Shown piece after piece: positions 13,634 through 24,025 of a stretch of DNA of 64,000 nucleotides; the first letter of the stretch is position 1, and each line of letters starts with the position of its first letter. The stretch comes from Pseudophaeomoniella oleicola (Eukaryota; Ascomycota; Eurotiomycetes; Phaeomoniellales; Phaeomoniellaceae). The position numbers and the translations under genes are program-made. The stretch is from the NCBI GenBank assembly GCA_003868215.1, contig QWDQ01000076.1, forward strand, positions 1 to 64,000, read 5' to 3'. Below the pieces are notes generated by a model. The model ran no database searches, was not told the DNA's origin, and saw only the letters and a program-made list of their open reading frames with translations.

Positions 13634-15400
13634 ATGCAGCCTCTGAAGGCTTGCTGGCGTCGTCAAGTTTCGAACAGGGCACGATGTACGGCTTTTATTT
13701 CTCTTTCGCCCGGGAAGCAATATGGTGTCTCTTGTGCGGTCAACCTTCGTGAAGTATCACGGAGGCACAACTTCTCCACGACGCGAAAAACGAGACAGAG
13801 CCGAAGTCACGATGTGAGCGACCTCGGTGGACATATACATCAGAGGCATACTTCATGTCAACCAGAACGGCAGTCAAATTCCATGACCTTCCTCTGCCAT
13901 GACATAAATAGCCGCCACGAGTCTATTCTTAGCAAGGTCAATGCTATATCTGGATTGTCGGAACACCAGTACATCCAGATTCGTGTGTTTATCACTCCCG
14001 GGCTTGCAACGTGGCTTGAGGACGGGCATCCTTTTCTGAAAGATCTAACAAGACAGATCATAGGCAATTCAGCAGAAGGATCCGGTTCTCAGCAACATTT
14101 GCATTACATCGTTGCCGTGGTTGATCGATTACCCGGGCCGTGCAAGGATGATGCTATGAAAGATACTATCAGCCTGAAGCACCTGTCACTCGGCTTCGGT
14201 GGGCAGTATGAAGGTTTCTGCTTCCATGCGGTACACGGGGACGTTGATCCAGAGGACGCCCTGCCAATAGCTGGACATACATCAAGTTTATGCAAGATAG
14301 AAATCAGAGGAATAGATCAGTCATCCCATTCAGAACGGCCTTTCGATTGGGCAATAGCCCTTCAACCGGCCAACACGCTATTTCTGAACGGACAAACAGC
14401 CACGATGTTTCAAATGACAGCTCAGATTCGCTCAGACACATCTTCTAGCGCCAGCTTCTCCTTCTCACCCAGAACTGCCCTCCGATCGATAAGATTCACC
14501 AGACCTCAGCCGCGGTCTCAGCAACTCTTCGCCCCGCTGGTTGCCTTGACATCGCCAAGACGTGTGAAGGTTAGCATGGGGAACGTCATCAGCCAGATAG
14601 AAGGCCCCGTCGCAGAGCAACGTGATATGCCCGCTTCGACCGAGCTAGAACCTGCGGTATCGGGGTTCCTCCGGAAGTACGAAACACCGTCAACGCAGGT
14701 TTTTGCGTACATTAGGCATGCAACAGATGAAGACGATTCACACCATATCATTGACAAAATGTCTTCTGTCGAAAGTACAGACGGTCGAGCTCCTACGTTG
14801 GGGACATATTGGGCACATGCCCTCCGCGATGGTGTCGTTCGGAAGGTTACAGGTGGGGGCGGTGGCTGGGGTAAGAAAAAGGGATTACTTTCATTCGATC
14901 CATCCATCCAACTGGGTGAAGGCGACGATGTTCCCGGCCTTTTCGACCATGGTCTTCAAAGTAGCCGCCGCCTTTCCAACATCGCTCAGCCTGGCGACAC
15001 CGTCCAATTTTTCGCCTCTCTACCCTGGCTACCACATGACGAGACCGCCAAAACCTCCTTCGGAACCCATTCCCTCGCCACCGACCCAGGCTTGACCGCC
15101 CCCACCATCGCCGAGGATCCCAATATTTCGATGGAATCCTACGGCAAAATCCCTTCAACGACTGATTGGCTCAACAGTACACCACCAACAGCAACTGTCG
15201 ACGACAACGACAACTCCCCAGCATGGACCGTGATCCCCAACTTCTTCGGTATGCTATCGGAGCAGAATGTTGCCATCTCTGGTACGAGCAACGAACCCTC
15301 CGAGTCGTACGCGCGTTCGACGGGCTTGGATAGTCCGTACCAGCGCGGCTCGAGACTGAATGTTCCGTATGCGACTGTGACGAATATCTATTCTGGGTAA
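13634..15400 (+). CDS. Conserved-looking fungal protein, probable mitochondrial targeting
   Basis: This single-exon frame gives 588 residues from the first ATG at 13634; the frame is open further upstream but has no ATG. I do not recognise the family with certainty. The N-terminus is rich in Arg, Ser and Thr with few acidic residues (MQPLKACWRRQVSNRAR, then RRHNFSTTRKTR), which is typical of a mitochondrial presequence. The middle holds the segment IVAVVDRLPGP, then SLGFGGQYEGFCFHAVHG, then NTLFLNGQTATMF. Near residue 415 is a glycine-rich motif, KVTGGGGGWGKKKGLLSFDP, followed by DTVQFFASLPW. The last motifs faintly recall fungal proteins annotated as FIST-domain, but I cannot confirm that. 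The C-terminus is Ser/Thr/Pro-rich. No introns are needed. Confidence 0.75.
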   Translation: MQPLKACWRRQVSNRARCTAFISLSPGKQYGVSCAVNLREVSRRHNFSTTRKTRQSRSHDVSDLGGHIHQRHTSCQPERQSNSMTFLCHDINSRHESILSKVNAISGLSEHQYIQIRVFITPGLATWLEDGHPFLKDLTRQIIGNSAEGSGSQQHLHYIVAVVDRLPGPCKDDAMKDTISLKHLSLGFGGQYEGFCFHAVHGDVDPEDALPIAGHTSSLCKIEIRGIDQSSHSERPFDWAIALQPANTLFLNGQTATMFQMTAQIRSDTSSSASFSFSPRTALRSIRFTRPQPRSQQLFAPLVALTSPRRVKVSMGNVISQIEGPVAEQRDMPASTELEPAVSGFLRKYETPSTQVFAYIRHATDEDDSHHIIDKMSSVESTDGRAPTLGTYWAHALRDGVVRKVTGGGGGWGKKKGLLSFDPSIQLGEGDDVPGLFDHGLQSSRRLSNIAQPGDTVQFFASLPWLPHDETAKTSFGTHSLATDPGLTAPTIAEDPNISMESYGKIPSTTDWLNSTPPTATVDDNDNSPAWTVIPNFFGMLSEQNVAISGTSNEPSESYARSTGLDSPYQRGSRLNVPYATVTNIYSG

Positions 15401-16118
15401 GAGGGGGTAAGGGTTTGGTTTTAAGATGGACTGCGGTTTGATATTCGGAGAGTACGTGATGGTTCTTGAGATGTAAGCGGCAAACTACTTTTCTCTTGTA
15501 CAAATTTTGCAACTAGGAATGGAGAAACGCTTCATCTGCACCACTTTGTACAATATCACTACTATATATGTACCATTTACATAATTCAAAACCTGACTTT
15601 GATATGTATGGTATATCGGATTGTATAGATCTCCGAGACTGCTGTTGCCTCTAGACACTACACCCCTCGCATCGGCGACGATCTGTTCATGAGCAACTGC
15701 TCCCAACGCTAGGACCATCAACGGTCTGCGAAATAGCATTTTCTAGATGTCCTAATTCGAACATCTTAAGCTAAGCGATCCAGCGTCACTCTAACTCAAG
15801 TATTGCGAAGGTTCGGGTCATTGTATAGCTAGCTCTAGATTGTCGCTTCCATGGAAGAGGCATGCTGGTCGCAGGCTAAGAGGATTCCTCTAAGGCCTAT
15901 TGACTCTCCCGACAGATGTACTACGGAGATTTAACTCCATGTACTATCATCAGTCCAGGCGTAAGCTTTGAGGGGCTAGGTCCTGAAAAGCGCAATAGCA
16001 ATCGGTGACCTCCTTGTCTTGTCCTCTACTTTGTAGCCTAGGCCGCTTCGTCAAAGCGTTGGCAATTCTGTCCTTTGTCTCTTACGCTTGCAGTAGCAAG
16101 CCCAGCAACATGCTGCTT
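15401..16118. other. Convergent 3' flanks, nothing seen
   Basis: This 718-bp gap separates two genes that point at each other. An 84-codon minus-strand frame at 15485-15739 has no recognisable features and is AT-rich, so it is not called. Confidence 0.5.
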
Positions 16119-16493
16119 TCATGTAGCCTCAGAAAGTACGTCAACATCGAGCTCTTCCATGACCCCCAACACAACGCTCAGACTTTCCATGAAACCATTT
16201 ACAGCAACCCTCAGCATGCGATTAGTCGACGCCTTGTACTCGGTCCGTAGGATAGTTTTCGGAGCGCCAGGATCTTCTTCACCGTCGTTCGCTCCGTTGA
16301 CATGGCTATTTATGCTCGGCGCAACTACAGAAAGAGTCCTCTGTACTAGCGGGGACAACTCTGCATCAACTTCTATTGCTTGGAGAGCGGCAGAAGCAAG
16401 TCGATGGGATGGCAGTGGAAGATCAATCACGCTATCACAGTTAGTTTCGGTGGGCACAGATGGCGACAAAGAGTGGTTGCGCACATTGAACAT
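16119..16493 (-). CDS. pcc1: KEOPS/EKC complex subunit Pcc1
   Basis: This small intronless protein has 124 residues. Pcc1 is the dimerising subunit of the KEOPS (EKC) complex, which makes N6-threonylcarbamoyl-adenosine at position 37 of ANN-decoding tRNAs and also affects telomeres and transcription. The sequence shows the Pcc1 core in order: DLPLPSHRLASAALQAIEVD near residues 24-43, a variable acidic loop, then ILRTEYKASTNRMLRVAVN near residues 80-98 and the helix FMESLSVVLGVMEELDVDVL. The TNRMLRVAVN stretch is the strongest family signature. The protein is longer than the archaeal form by an N-terminal tail and a loop insert, as in other filamentous fungi. A longer frame on the opposite strand over the same bases has no family features. 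The gene is divergent from cdc14. Confidence 0.9.
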   Translation of the reverse strand: MFNVRNHSLSPSVPTETNCDSVIDLPLPSHRLASAALQAIEVDAELSPLVQRTLSVVAPSINSHVNGANDGEEDPGAPKTILRTEYKASTNRMLRVAVNGFMESLSVVLGVMEELDVDVLSEAT

Positions 16494-17143
16494 GGAAACT
16501 TGGCATCGACCTCTGCCATGGCTCGAAGGGAAGATGTGGCAAGGCCTAAGGAGGGGTTATGCGCCGTTGTCTGAGGTACCGTTGCTCACGTGCGCTCTCT
16601 CCTCGAGGGGCTGCGCGCAGTATGGAAATTCCAGAACTAAGCATCGCACAAAGCATGTCCCTCATGAGGGACCCGAGCAGATTGAGTTGTGGGGAGACTG
16701 GACGGTGGCCTCGTTGCTATGGGAGATTCTCGATATTCAACACTAGTCCTTTTGGGGCGGTAACAAACACTCCAATTCCTCCTGGTCAAAGCTTCTCCAA
16801 ATCTATCAAAAGCCTCCAGTGTTCCAGATGTATACAACAATAATACACTCAACCTCATCTTTTTAGAGACATTGTGTTACATCCCATCTTTTGAAGACAC
16901 CAAGATCTATCCATACAGGTTGTTTGCAGAGGGCCACTCTTCGAACCCATTACTACTACAGTTTACTCCCCCCACCAGACTGCCAGATACGATCAATTAT
17001 GCAAGGTCGGCAAGCGTAACAGACTACGTGACTCTCGATCAATTTGCTGTCGCTGTCGCTCTTGCTACAGGAAGGCATTATTCCGATTTTTATTCTCTAT
17101 CGCAACATAGGCAAGAAGCTACAGCGGCGCAATAGCTCCTGCC
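16494..17143. promoter_or_regulatory. Shared upstream region of pcc1 and cdc14
   Basis: This 650-bp gap lies between divergent starts and must hold both promoters. It also contains several short open frames without family features. No repeat or operator could be singled out. Confidence 0.45.
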
Positions 17144-19201
17144 ATGGCACCACCTCAATCCCACAGCTATGGTCAGGTGATCGAGTACATTCAAGGTAAC
17201 AACGAAAAGCAACCACCGCAAATTATACATCTTTGACTGACAATCTTGCCAGACCGTCTTTATCTCGCTTCGTATACCCATGCACCAAATGATTCGACTC
17301 CATTTCCATACCCTTCAGAGGCAAAGCGCTCACCTCACAAACGATCGTCAAAATACCAACACGGACCAACCCCAGTGAATGTCGCGCGACCAGCACCTGT
17401 ATATTTCACGATTGATGATACCCTTCTTTACAATGCATTCCATGCGGATTTTGGCCCGTTACACATCGGACATCTGTACAGGTTTGCCGTACAGTTTCAT
17501 GAAATTTTAGGCGATCCAGCGAACAACGACAGAGCTGTGGTATTTTGGAGCAGAGCTGATTCGAGGAGCCGAGCTAACGCTGCGTGCCTGGTCGCATGCT
17601 ACATGGTCTTGATTCAGTCCTGGCCACCACATCTCGCGCTTGCACCAATTGCGCAAGCTGATCCCCCATATATGCCATTCAGAGACGCCGGTTATTCCCA
17701 GGCCGACTTCATTCTTAACATTCAAGACGTCGTTTACGGAGTATGGAAGGCAAAGGAAGAGAACCTTGTTGGTCTTAAGGAGTTCAATTTGGAAGAGTGA
17801 GTCGCAAGTTGATGTTTACAATGATCCATTACTGACAGGCTTAGGTACGAGAAGTATGAGCGTGTTGACATGGGTGACTTCAACTGGGTTTCACCGCAGT
17901 TTCTAGCTTTCGCATCACCTCAGTCGCAACCTGTCACTCCCGTCTCTTCTTCGGATCCAGACTACGCTCTTGTCCCGAAGAGTGTATCGGATATTGCGAC
18001 CTGTGAGAAACTGTCAACACCGTTCAAAAACGTCCTCGCGCATTTCGTGCAGCGAAATATTGGCCTCGTTGTCCGTCTCAACTCTGAGCTCTACTGTCCA
18101 ACCTACTTCACCGCTCTTGGAATAACACACATGGACATGATTTTTGAAGATGGAACATGCCCTCCTCTACCTCTTGTGCGCAAATTCATCAAATTGGCAC
18201 ACGATATGATAGCGAGGAAGAAAGGTATCGCAGTCCACTGCAAAGCTGGCCTTGGCAGGACTGGATGCCTCATTGGTGCATATTTAATCTATCGACATGG
18301 GTTTACGGCCAATGAGATCATCGCATATATGCGTTTCATGAGACCTGGTATGGTTGTCGGCCCACAACAGCATTGGCTTCACCTCAATCAAGGCCAGTTC
18401 AGAGAATGGTGGTTGGAAGATCAGATCAAGCAGAAGTTGAGAGAAGCAAACCCTATCACCCCTCGGAAAATGAGTTCGAAGACGCCGAGTCGTTTCACGT
18501 CACAGACTGCCACCCCTCCCAACGGTAGGCGCAGTGCTTCTAGGTCGGCCCTTGGTGAAATCAATGGTAACGACGCTTCTGCGACCGTCAACACGTCCAA
18601 CTGTCAAGATGAAAATCTGCCTGCTCCTACACCAGGTCAACCACGCAAGACTCATCGCATGGACTCTCGTCATCACCCATACTCTCGTTCGACGTCAGCG
18701 GGAATTGCCGTTGGTGACAAGGCTGAGAAGCCAGACACCGAAATCGTCAGCATGCATTCACACCGACAAAGTGTTACCGGCAGCGAGAGCGAGGAGGAAT
18801 ACACTCTTCGTATGCTATCTCACCGCCGTTCGCAGTCAAAGTCTCCTGCACGAAGTGACAAGGGTCGCAGTGTTAGTTACACGACGACCACAACCACTGT
18901 CACAGCTTACGATCAGGACATCAACATCTTTGATGACGGCTCTGGATCCAGCGCGGATGACCTGGCTGAGAACCAGATCTGGGATGAAGTTGCAAAAGAA
19001 TCCATGACCACAAGCACAACCGCTCGGCCAAAGACACCTAGTGGGAAGTCGTCGAGTGGTAGTGGTGTACTCGGAATGAGAAAGACACGGGAGTCACCAA
19101 GGCGAAGTGCTGGTGAGGACAAAGGCAAAGTCAGGAAGACCAGTGGAAGAATCGGAAGCGCCAGTGCCGGACCCGTCGCTGTTACTGGGAGGGTCAAATA
19201 A
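17144..19201 (+). CDS. cdc14: Dual-specificity phosphatase Cdc14
   Basis: This gene has three exons, 17144-17195, 17253-17796 and 17845-19201 (1953 nt, 650 residues), with introns of 57 and 48 bp. Cdc14 removes phosphate from Cdk1 sites at mitotic exit and cytokinesis. The N-terminal substrate-recognition domain is seen from DRLYLASYTH, through YFTIDDTLLYNAFHADFGPL, to the second exon end at FNLEE. The catalytic domain follows, with the phosphatase loop HCKAGLGRTGC near residues 330-340 (Cys331 nucleophile, Arg337), the motif DMGDFNWVSPQF upstream and GPQQHWLHLNQ downstream. All key residues are present. The C-terminal 250 residues are Ser/Thr/Arg-rich and disordered, as expected for the regulatory tail. 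The model starts at the ATG that gives the conserved YGQVIEYIQDRLY. Confidence 0.95.
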
Positions 19202-19863
19202 TGGTCCACGGTCTCAATGGTCCTTGGGTGTTCTGGTTTGGCGTTACGGTTGAGACTCTGGGTAGCATGGCGGGTAGGGTGGTGACTTCTGGGTTGGCTT
19301 ATTCTGTCTGAGTACGAGTCTACGCTTGTCGTTCAGTGCCTGTTATGCTTGCTATGCTTAGCACTTACGTATACTGTTTATGAGTATATGACAAAAGGAT
19401 ATTCAATTTGATCGACACTTGTGTCATACGTTGAGCTCGAGTGTGAATAGTAGTATTCCTCTTGAGGTTCTTCGTTAGAGGAAAGCATCCGACATTTCCG
19501 CTTTCTACCGTCTACGGCACGGTACCTTACACGTGACATCTAAGCGCCCGAGTGTATTTATATTCATGGTCAGCCAATCGCATACCCATTATCTATTCTA
19601 CTAACTATCAGCCATGATGTTGAGGAGGACAAATGTGGGCTCCAGCACTCCGGCGGCTATGATCGCTGCGGCTCCTCAACATGAGGCGTCTGTGGAAAAT
19701 AGTAACACAAAGCACAGCGCTTATCGACAGACCAACTAACTGCTCGCTTCTTTCGATGTCTCTTGTACAATACGATGGATGGAATTTATTTCAGAATGTC
19801 TGGCATTGCTACTTCACGAACTCCTAAGGCGAGTGCATGCTTTGGAAGACAATGTGCTGTTAT
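19202..19863. other. Intergenic stretch with a 41-codon open frame
   Basis: This stretch holds the 3' flank of cdc14 and the 5' flank of the next gene. A 41-codon frame at 19614-19739 (MMLRRTNVG.. to ..RQTN) lies about 125 bp before the next gene's start. It could be an upstream open frame in its leader, but there is no homology to support it. Confidence 0.4.
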
Positions 19864-20938
19864 ATGCACGTCAACGGACTTATGTCGCTGTCATCGTTCA
19901 TTTTGGTTGCATTGGCTTCCACGTCGGTAGCAGCAAAGCAACACTCCAACGCGTCCGTATTTGCGTCATCATCATCTGAGTCCTGCATTTCATCCGACTT
20001 CAATACAGTGAATGCAACGGGGTCTGTTCAATTTGCTGGCTTGCCATCGCCGGACAATCTCGATCACATCTGGACGCTTTCCACAGCTATCACTCAGATG
20101 ACATATGGGCCGGATGCAGTTCCAGCTGACACGTCTCAGCTGAAGCAGACATGGTGGCTCAACACCGATCCTGTCATAGAGACCAATCTAACAGACCTGC
20201 CTTATTGGGGCTGCTTCATCGCATTGGATGGGTTTCAGAAAATACCGATCCTAGATGCGTCTTCAAATTCCTTGACTTGTGCTGGTGTCTTCAGTTCGCA
20301 GTGTTACAATGACCTACTCAGCGATATCGCGGATAGGGCCGTCAATTTTGCAGGCGATCAGCCCAACACACGAGACATCTGTCAAGAGATCACTCAGATT
20401 CAACGCACGAGATCCTGCAAAAGCAGTGACTGGACATCTAACGCGACTTCAGGTGAGTAGTGTCTCACCAGGTTGTCGTTTGCTTCCTGGTACCAAATAC
20501 AAGACGGCCCGCTTCAGATAGCAACTCCAAAAGACTGACAAAGACTCGCTCGATATAGCTATATTCGGCATTAACAGCCACAGATCCCGATCAACAGAAT
20601 CGACATGTTCAAGCAACGTGTTTGACGGCAACGCCACAAATGGTGAACTGCTCAGCGTGGTCTCCTACGCCTCATCCCTCGACGATTTCACGATCTACGA
20701 TACGTGGGTAGAACGTGCAACGCCTATTCTCATGGTGACGTTGACCAAGAGCGACACCGAGCTGCCATCTAAGTGGGCAAAAGCTAGGCTGCTTTGCTTG
20801 AGCGCGAATAACATTACAGCTGGGAGTCGCGTGGTTCAGCCTAATGATGCTAGCAGCTATTCAACTAAGGGGAGAACGCTGTCGGCGATATCCACGTGGT
20901 ACCTCCTAGTCGCAGTGGCTATCATTTGGATTTTCTGA
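19864..20938 (+). CDS. Secreted GPI-anchor-type cell surface protein
   Basis: This gene has two exons, 19864-20452 and 20559-20938 (969 nt, 322 residues), with an intron of 106 bp (GTGAGT donor, ATATAG acceptor). I do not recognise the family. The N-terminus holds a signal peptide (LMSLSSFILVALASTSVAA), the body has an even number of spaced cysteines and many N-x-S/T sites, and the C-terminus ends in a hydrophobic tail (STWYLLVAVAIIWIF) directly before the stop, the layout of a GPI-anchored wall or membrane glycoprotein. A second ATG at 19882 would also keep the signal peptide. Without splicing, exon 1 ends at a stop just past the donor and would lose the anchor, which supports the intron. 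Confidence 0.7.
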
Positions 20939-21262
20939 TGCTCGAAGGCTTTGTCATCGCGGCCATGAGGCCTCGCATTTTTGACGGCGAGACTTATATA
21001 TCCCAGAACAGATCATATTTCAAGCAAGCGTGCAAGACATGCCTGGTATCTCTCGCGTAGTCCTCCCCTCCATGGTCCAGATCATTTCTCGCAGGATACT
21101 ATGGCACGATACCAGTCACCAAGGACTCTTCCCTCACTCACGTCCAATTCCAAGACCTAATCATGAAACCAGCAATCAATCACTTAGCACCTTAGATAGA
21201 TGTCACCGGAATCATTCAGTCTACTGAAGACCAACCCAGGTGTCTCATCATCGCGAGCAAAC
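20939..21262. other. Convergent 3' flanks
   Basis: This 324-bp gap lies between genes that point at each other. Nothing beyond untranslated flank is seen. Confidence 0.4.
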
Positions 21263-21739
21263 TCATTTCTCCGCTAGATTTGCGAGGTTCTCCAAGGCCC
21301 CTTGCCACATTGGACCCGACATCTCGCGCAGCACCTTCTCAACTTCCGGCGTCGTCTCTTCAAAAAACGTTCTCCAGGTCACCCGAGTACTGTCCGGCCC
21401 CAGTGCTTCGAGCTGAACTATCCCACATATGCCTTTGGCGGCGCTGAAAGGACTCCCCTCTTCTTCTTCGACCACATACGCCACTTGGAATCTATCAGGG
21501 CGATAGACAACGATCTGTTCATACACCGTGCCTGCTTCGATGTCGATTCTCCGCCGCGGCAGCAGCGACTTATCACCGTCCAAAAGGAACTCAGACTTCA
21601 AAACGCCGGGTATGAACAGCTTCTCGGCGCCGATGGCTCCGATGTAAGGCCAAACCTGACCGACCGAGGCCTGGATCGTCCGCTGAGCATGGGTAAGAGG
21701 GGTCCTCGATTCGAGTTTTTGGATGATTGAATCCTCCAT
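21263..21739 (-). CDS. SRPBCC (START/Bet v 1-like) superfamily protein
   Basis: This single-exon protein has 158 residues from the ATG at 21739; the frame is open upstream to 21898 but that part (NLLTFSTSS and before) does not look like the fold. SRPBCC proteins form a helix-grip pocket for a hydrophobic ligand. The pattern seen is a first strand RTIQASVGQVWPYIGAIG, a loop, the strands RRIDIEAGTVYEQIVVYRPD and FQVAYVVEEEEG, the strand STRVTWRTFFEE, and a closing amphipathic helix EVEKVLREMSGPMWQGALENL. This matches polyketide-cyclase/dehydrase-like small fungal proteins. The ligand is unknown. The upstream region is divergent toward the APH-type gene. Confidence 0.7.
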   Translation of the reverse strand: MEDSIIQKLESRTPLTHAQRTIQASVGQVWPYIGAIGAEKLFIPGVLKSEFLLDGDKSLLPRRRIDIEAGTVYEQIVVYRPDRFQVAYVVEEEEGSPFSAAKGICGIVQLEALGPDSTRVTWRTFFEETTPEVEKVLREMSGPMWQGALENLANLAEK

Positions 21740-22711
21740 GTCTGTCGAGTCGACTGACGATGTACTGAAGGTCAGGAGGTTAGATAGGTAGAGTAGATAG
21801 GTTAAATAGATAGGTAAATGCTTGTTAAATGGTGGTGTCTGGTGTCTGGTATGATTCGATAGCAAACTACGTTCGTTAGTATAGTCAAAGTCCAACAATG
21901 CGGAGAGGAGGAAGAAAATAAATATATATAAAACTTATTTCCATCCAAGACCATTCATTCTCTACTACTAATTACTAGGTACCTAACTTACTGTCTGGAT
22001 ATTCATTCAAACGAACGGATACCGGAATCATTGGATACCCGAGCAGAAATAAAAAATGCAAATAACATATTGAAGTAATTACAGTGATCGGCATGTCTTC
22101 CGCGCTACCCGTCTCTGTTCCGGCATCGCATCGCGTCGTGCATCAACACCTTCAACCAATTGCTCAGGTTCTCCCTCTTTCAATGCTCGCTCTCGCTTCC
22201 CGTTGGGATAGAGCGACCAAAAAAAAAAAAAAGAACATACAACAGACGGGATTCGCTGGTGATCACCCACCCAACTACTAACCGCCCGACCTAAAGCTTG
22301 AGTACGGCTGAGCGGACGGGAAGCCCTATATTCTTTAGTCTATGGTCGTATGTGAAAGAAGAGGAAGTCAATGCAGTATATATTACGGATATAACTTTTT
22401 TTGAAGATCCACTGATGAGCCTTCATGTTATTAGTGTTAGGAAACTATTAAAGGGGGAGCTGTAATCGGTACCTCAGAGACTTCGTATCAGGCTCCCCAA
22501 GCCTCAATGCCAATCAAATAGCTGAGATCTCTTACCAATATTTTAAAGAAGTTTACCTCAAGTCCAAAATTACAGTTCAACACCTATTGTATTACCTACC
22601 TAGGTCATTGGCTCTGCCCTCTCTGTTTCCGTCAAGCTCGCTTCTCTTAGACACTCGATGTCATAGTGAAGAAGACAATCTGGTATCCCCGACTCGTCTC
22701 AATCAACAATT
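21740..22711. promoter_or_regulatory. Divergent upstream region with dispersed repeat fragment
   Basis: This 972-bp gap lies between the SRPBCC and APH starts. It is AT-rich with TAGGTA-type motifs (21977-21990, 22592-22602) and a poly-A run at about 22219-22232. At 22337-22359 it holds 23 bases identical to the end of the inverted-repeat element at 38079-38240, followed by the same ten bases gcagtatata at 22373, so a partial copy of that element is here. Confidence 0.55.
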
Positions 22712-24025
22712 ATGAGCGATGCTCCACCTCCAGCAGCCCTTTCCCTCACCAACGCGGACGCAGCACGATGGAATAGAGATCTTATCTTTGCATTTCAGGC
22801 AGAACTGGAAAGAAATCCAGAGGCTGACCTGATGTCAATGTTCTCCGACTCGTATCGTTTTGAACATCGGAGATCCCAGTACCGTCAGCTATCTTATCCT
22901 GCGAAAATCAATCTTCAGACCTTGCATGAGCTCCGTGATATACTCAGGGATGAACTAGAAGTCAACATGCTGTCCAAATTCCCGACAAATTATAATCGAA
23001 GGATTACAATGGCGACTGGACCAAAGGCTCCGCCGCTGGTCAAGAAAGATGCTCCCGAAAAACAGGCCCCTGAATTCCGCACACGTCTTGATCTTGCTGA
23101 GACTGCTACGGTCATCTTTCCATTATCTAAGGAGACGGCTGCTCTGCTGGCGCAATTTGCACAATGTCCTTTAAAAGACAGCTCGAGCGATAATGGAAAG
23201 GCGCTGGTTGTGCCTTTGAAACAACTTCTTTGGAAATCGCCAAAGCTGTGGGAGAACCATGTCAGAGGTGTTGTCGTCAAGTGCAACGACGACATTGTTG
23301 CTAAAGTCATCTTCGGGAATAGGGATTATACCGAATACACAAGCATGGAATTCCTTGCTGAACGGGCGCCAGATATACCTGCTCCGAGACCCCACGGCTT
23401 AGTCGCTTTCGGTCCTTTTCGCGTCATTTTCATGTCCTATATTCCGGGCACAACGCTGGCCCAAGTATGATCTGGCCTGTCACACGAGGGAAAGTTATCA
23501 ATTCAACAACAGCTAGAAGACATTTTCTGTCGATTGAGGTCTCTTCGACAGGACGAAGGAAAGGCACTTGGGGGGGTTCGCGGAGAAGGGGCCAAAGAGC
23601 TTCGTGTTGACGAATGTGCCTTGTTCAAAGGGATCACCACAGCCACGGGGTTCAGCAATCTGCAATTTTCGGCCTGTCACCATGGCAGTAACACAGACGT
23701 CAAGCTCTTTCGCTCCTTCTTGCATCAAACTAATCTTGATACGGCACATGAATTGGTCTTCACCCATGGTGATGTTAGGGTTGACAACATCATGGTAACA
23801 AAGGACCCGAATATCAATGATCGTCACATTGTCACTGGTATCATTGATTGGGAGGACAGCGGCTTTTATCCGGCGTACTATGAGTGTACTACCCTGACAC
23901 GCACCCTAGGCTTAGTGGATGAAAACGACTGGTTTCACTACTTACCAGGGAGCATCTCGCCTACAAGATTCGCTATACGTTGGCTCATTGATCGACTTTG
24001 GGGAATTCATGTTCGGTCTACATAG
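22712..24025 (+). pseudogene. APH-family (aminoglycoside phosphotransferase-like) kinase with one in-frame TGA
   Basis: The frame starts at 22712 and runs to 24025, broken only by TGA at 23468-23470. Fungal APH-fold kinases phosphorylate small molecules; the substrate here is unknown. Upstream of the stop are the N-lobe (VVVKCNDDIVAKVI, then EFLAERAPDIPAPRPHG and FRVIFMSYIPGTTL). Downstream, in the same frame, are LSIQQQLEDIFCRLRSLR, the catalytic loop FTHGDVRVDNIMV and the metal motif TGIIDWEDSGFYPAYYE. Relatives usually have Trp in the region of the stop, so TGG to TGA is likely. Alternatively GTATGA at 23465 could be the donor of a 48-nt in-frame intron ending at CAACAG (23512), which would remove the stop and 16 codons and leave an intact kinase of about 421 residues. 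I favour the stop because the removed segment resembles a conserved part of the family. Confidence 0.7.

Noticed and set aside
15485-15739. 84-codon minus-strand frame starting MLFRRPLMVLALGAVAHEQ
   Set aside because: The start resembles a signal peptide, but the rest is AT-rich and featureless; it lies in the 3' flank of a convergent pair.
16075-16746. 223-codon plus-strand frame
   Set aside because: It is the opposite-strand shadow of Pcc1 and lacks family features.
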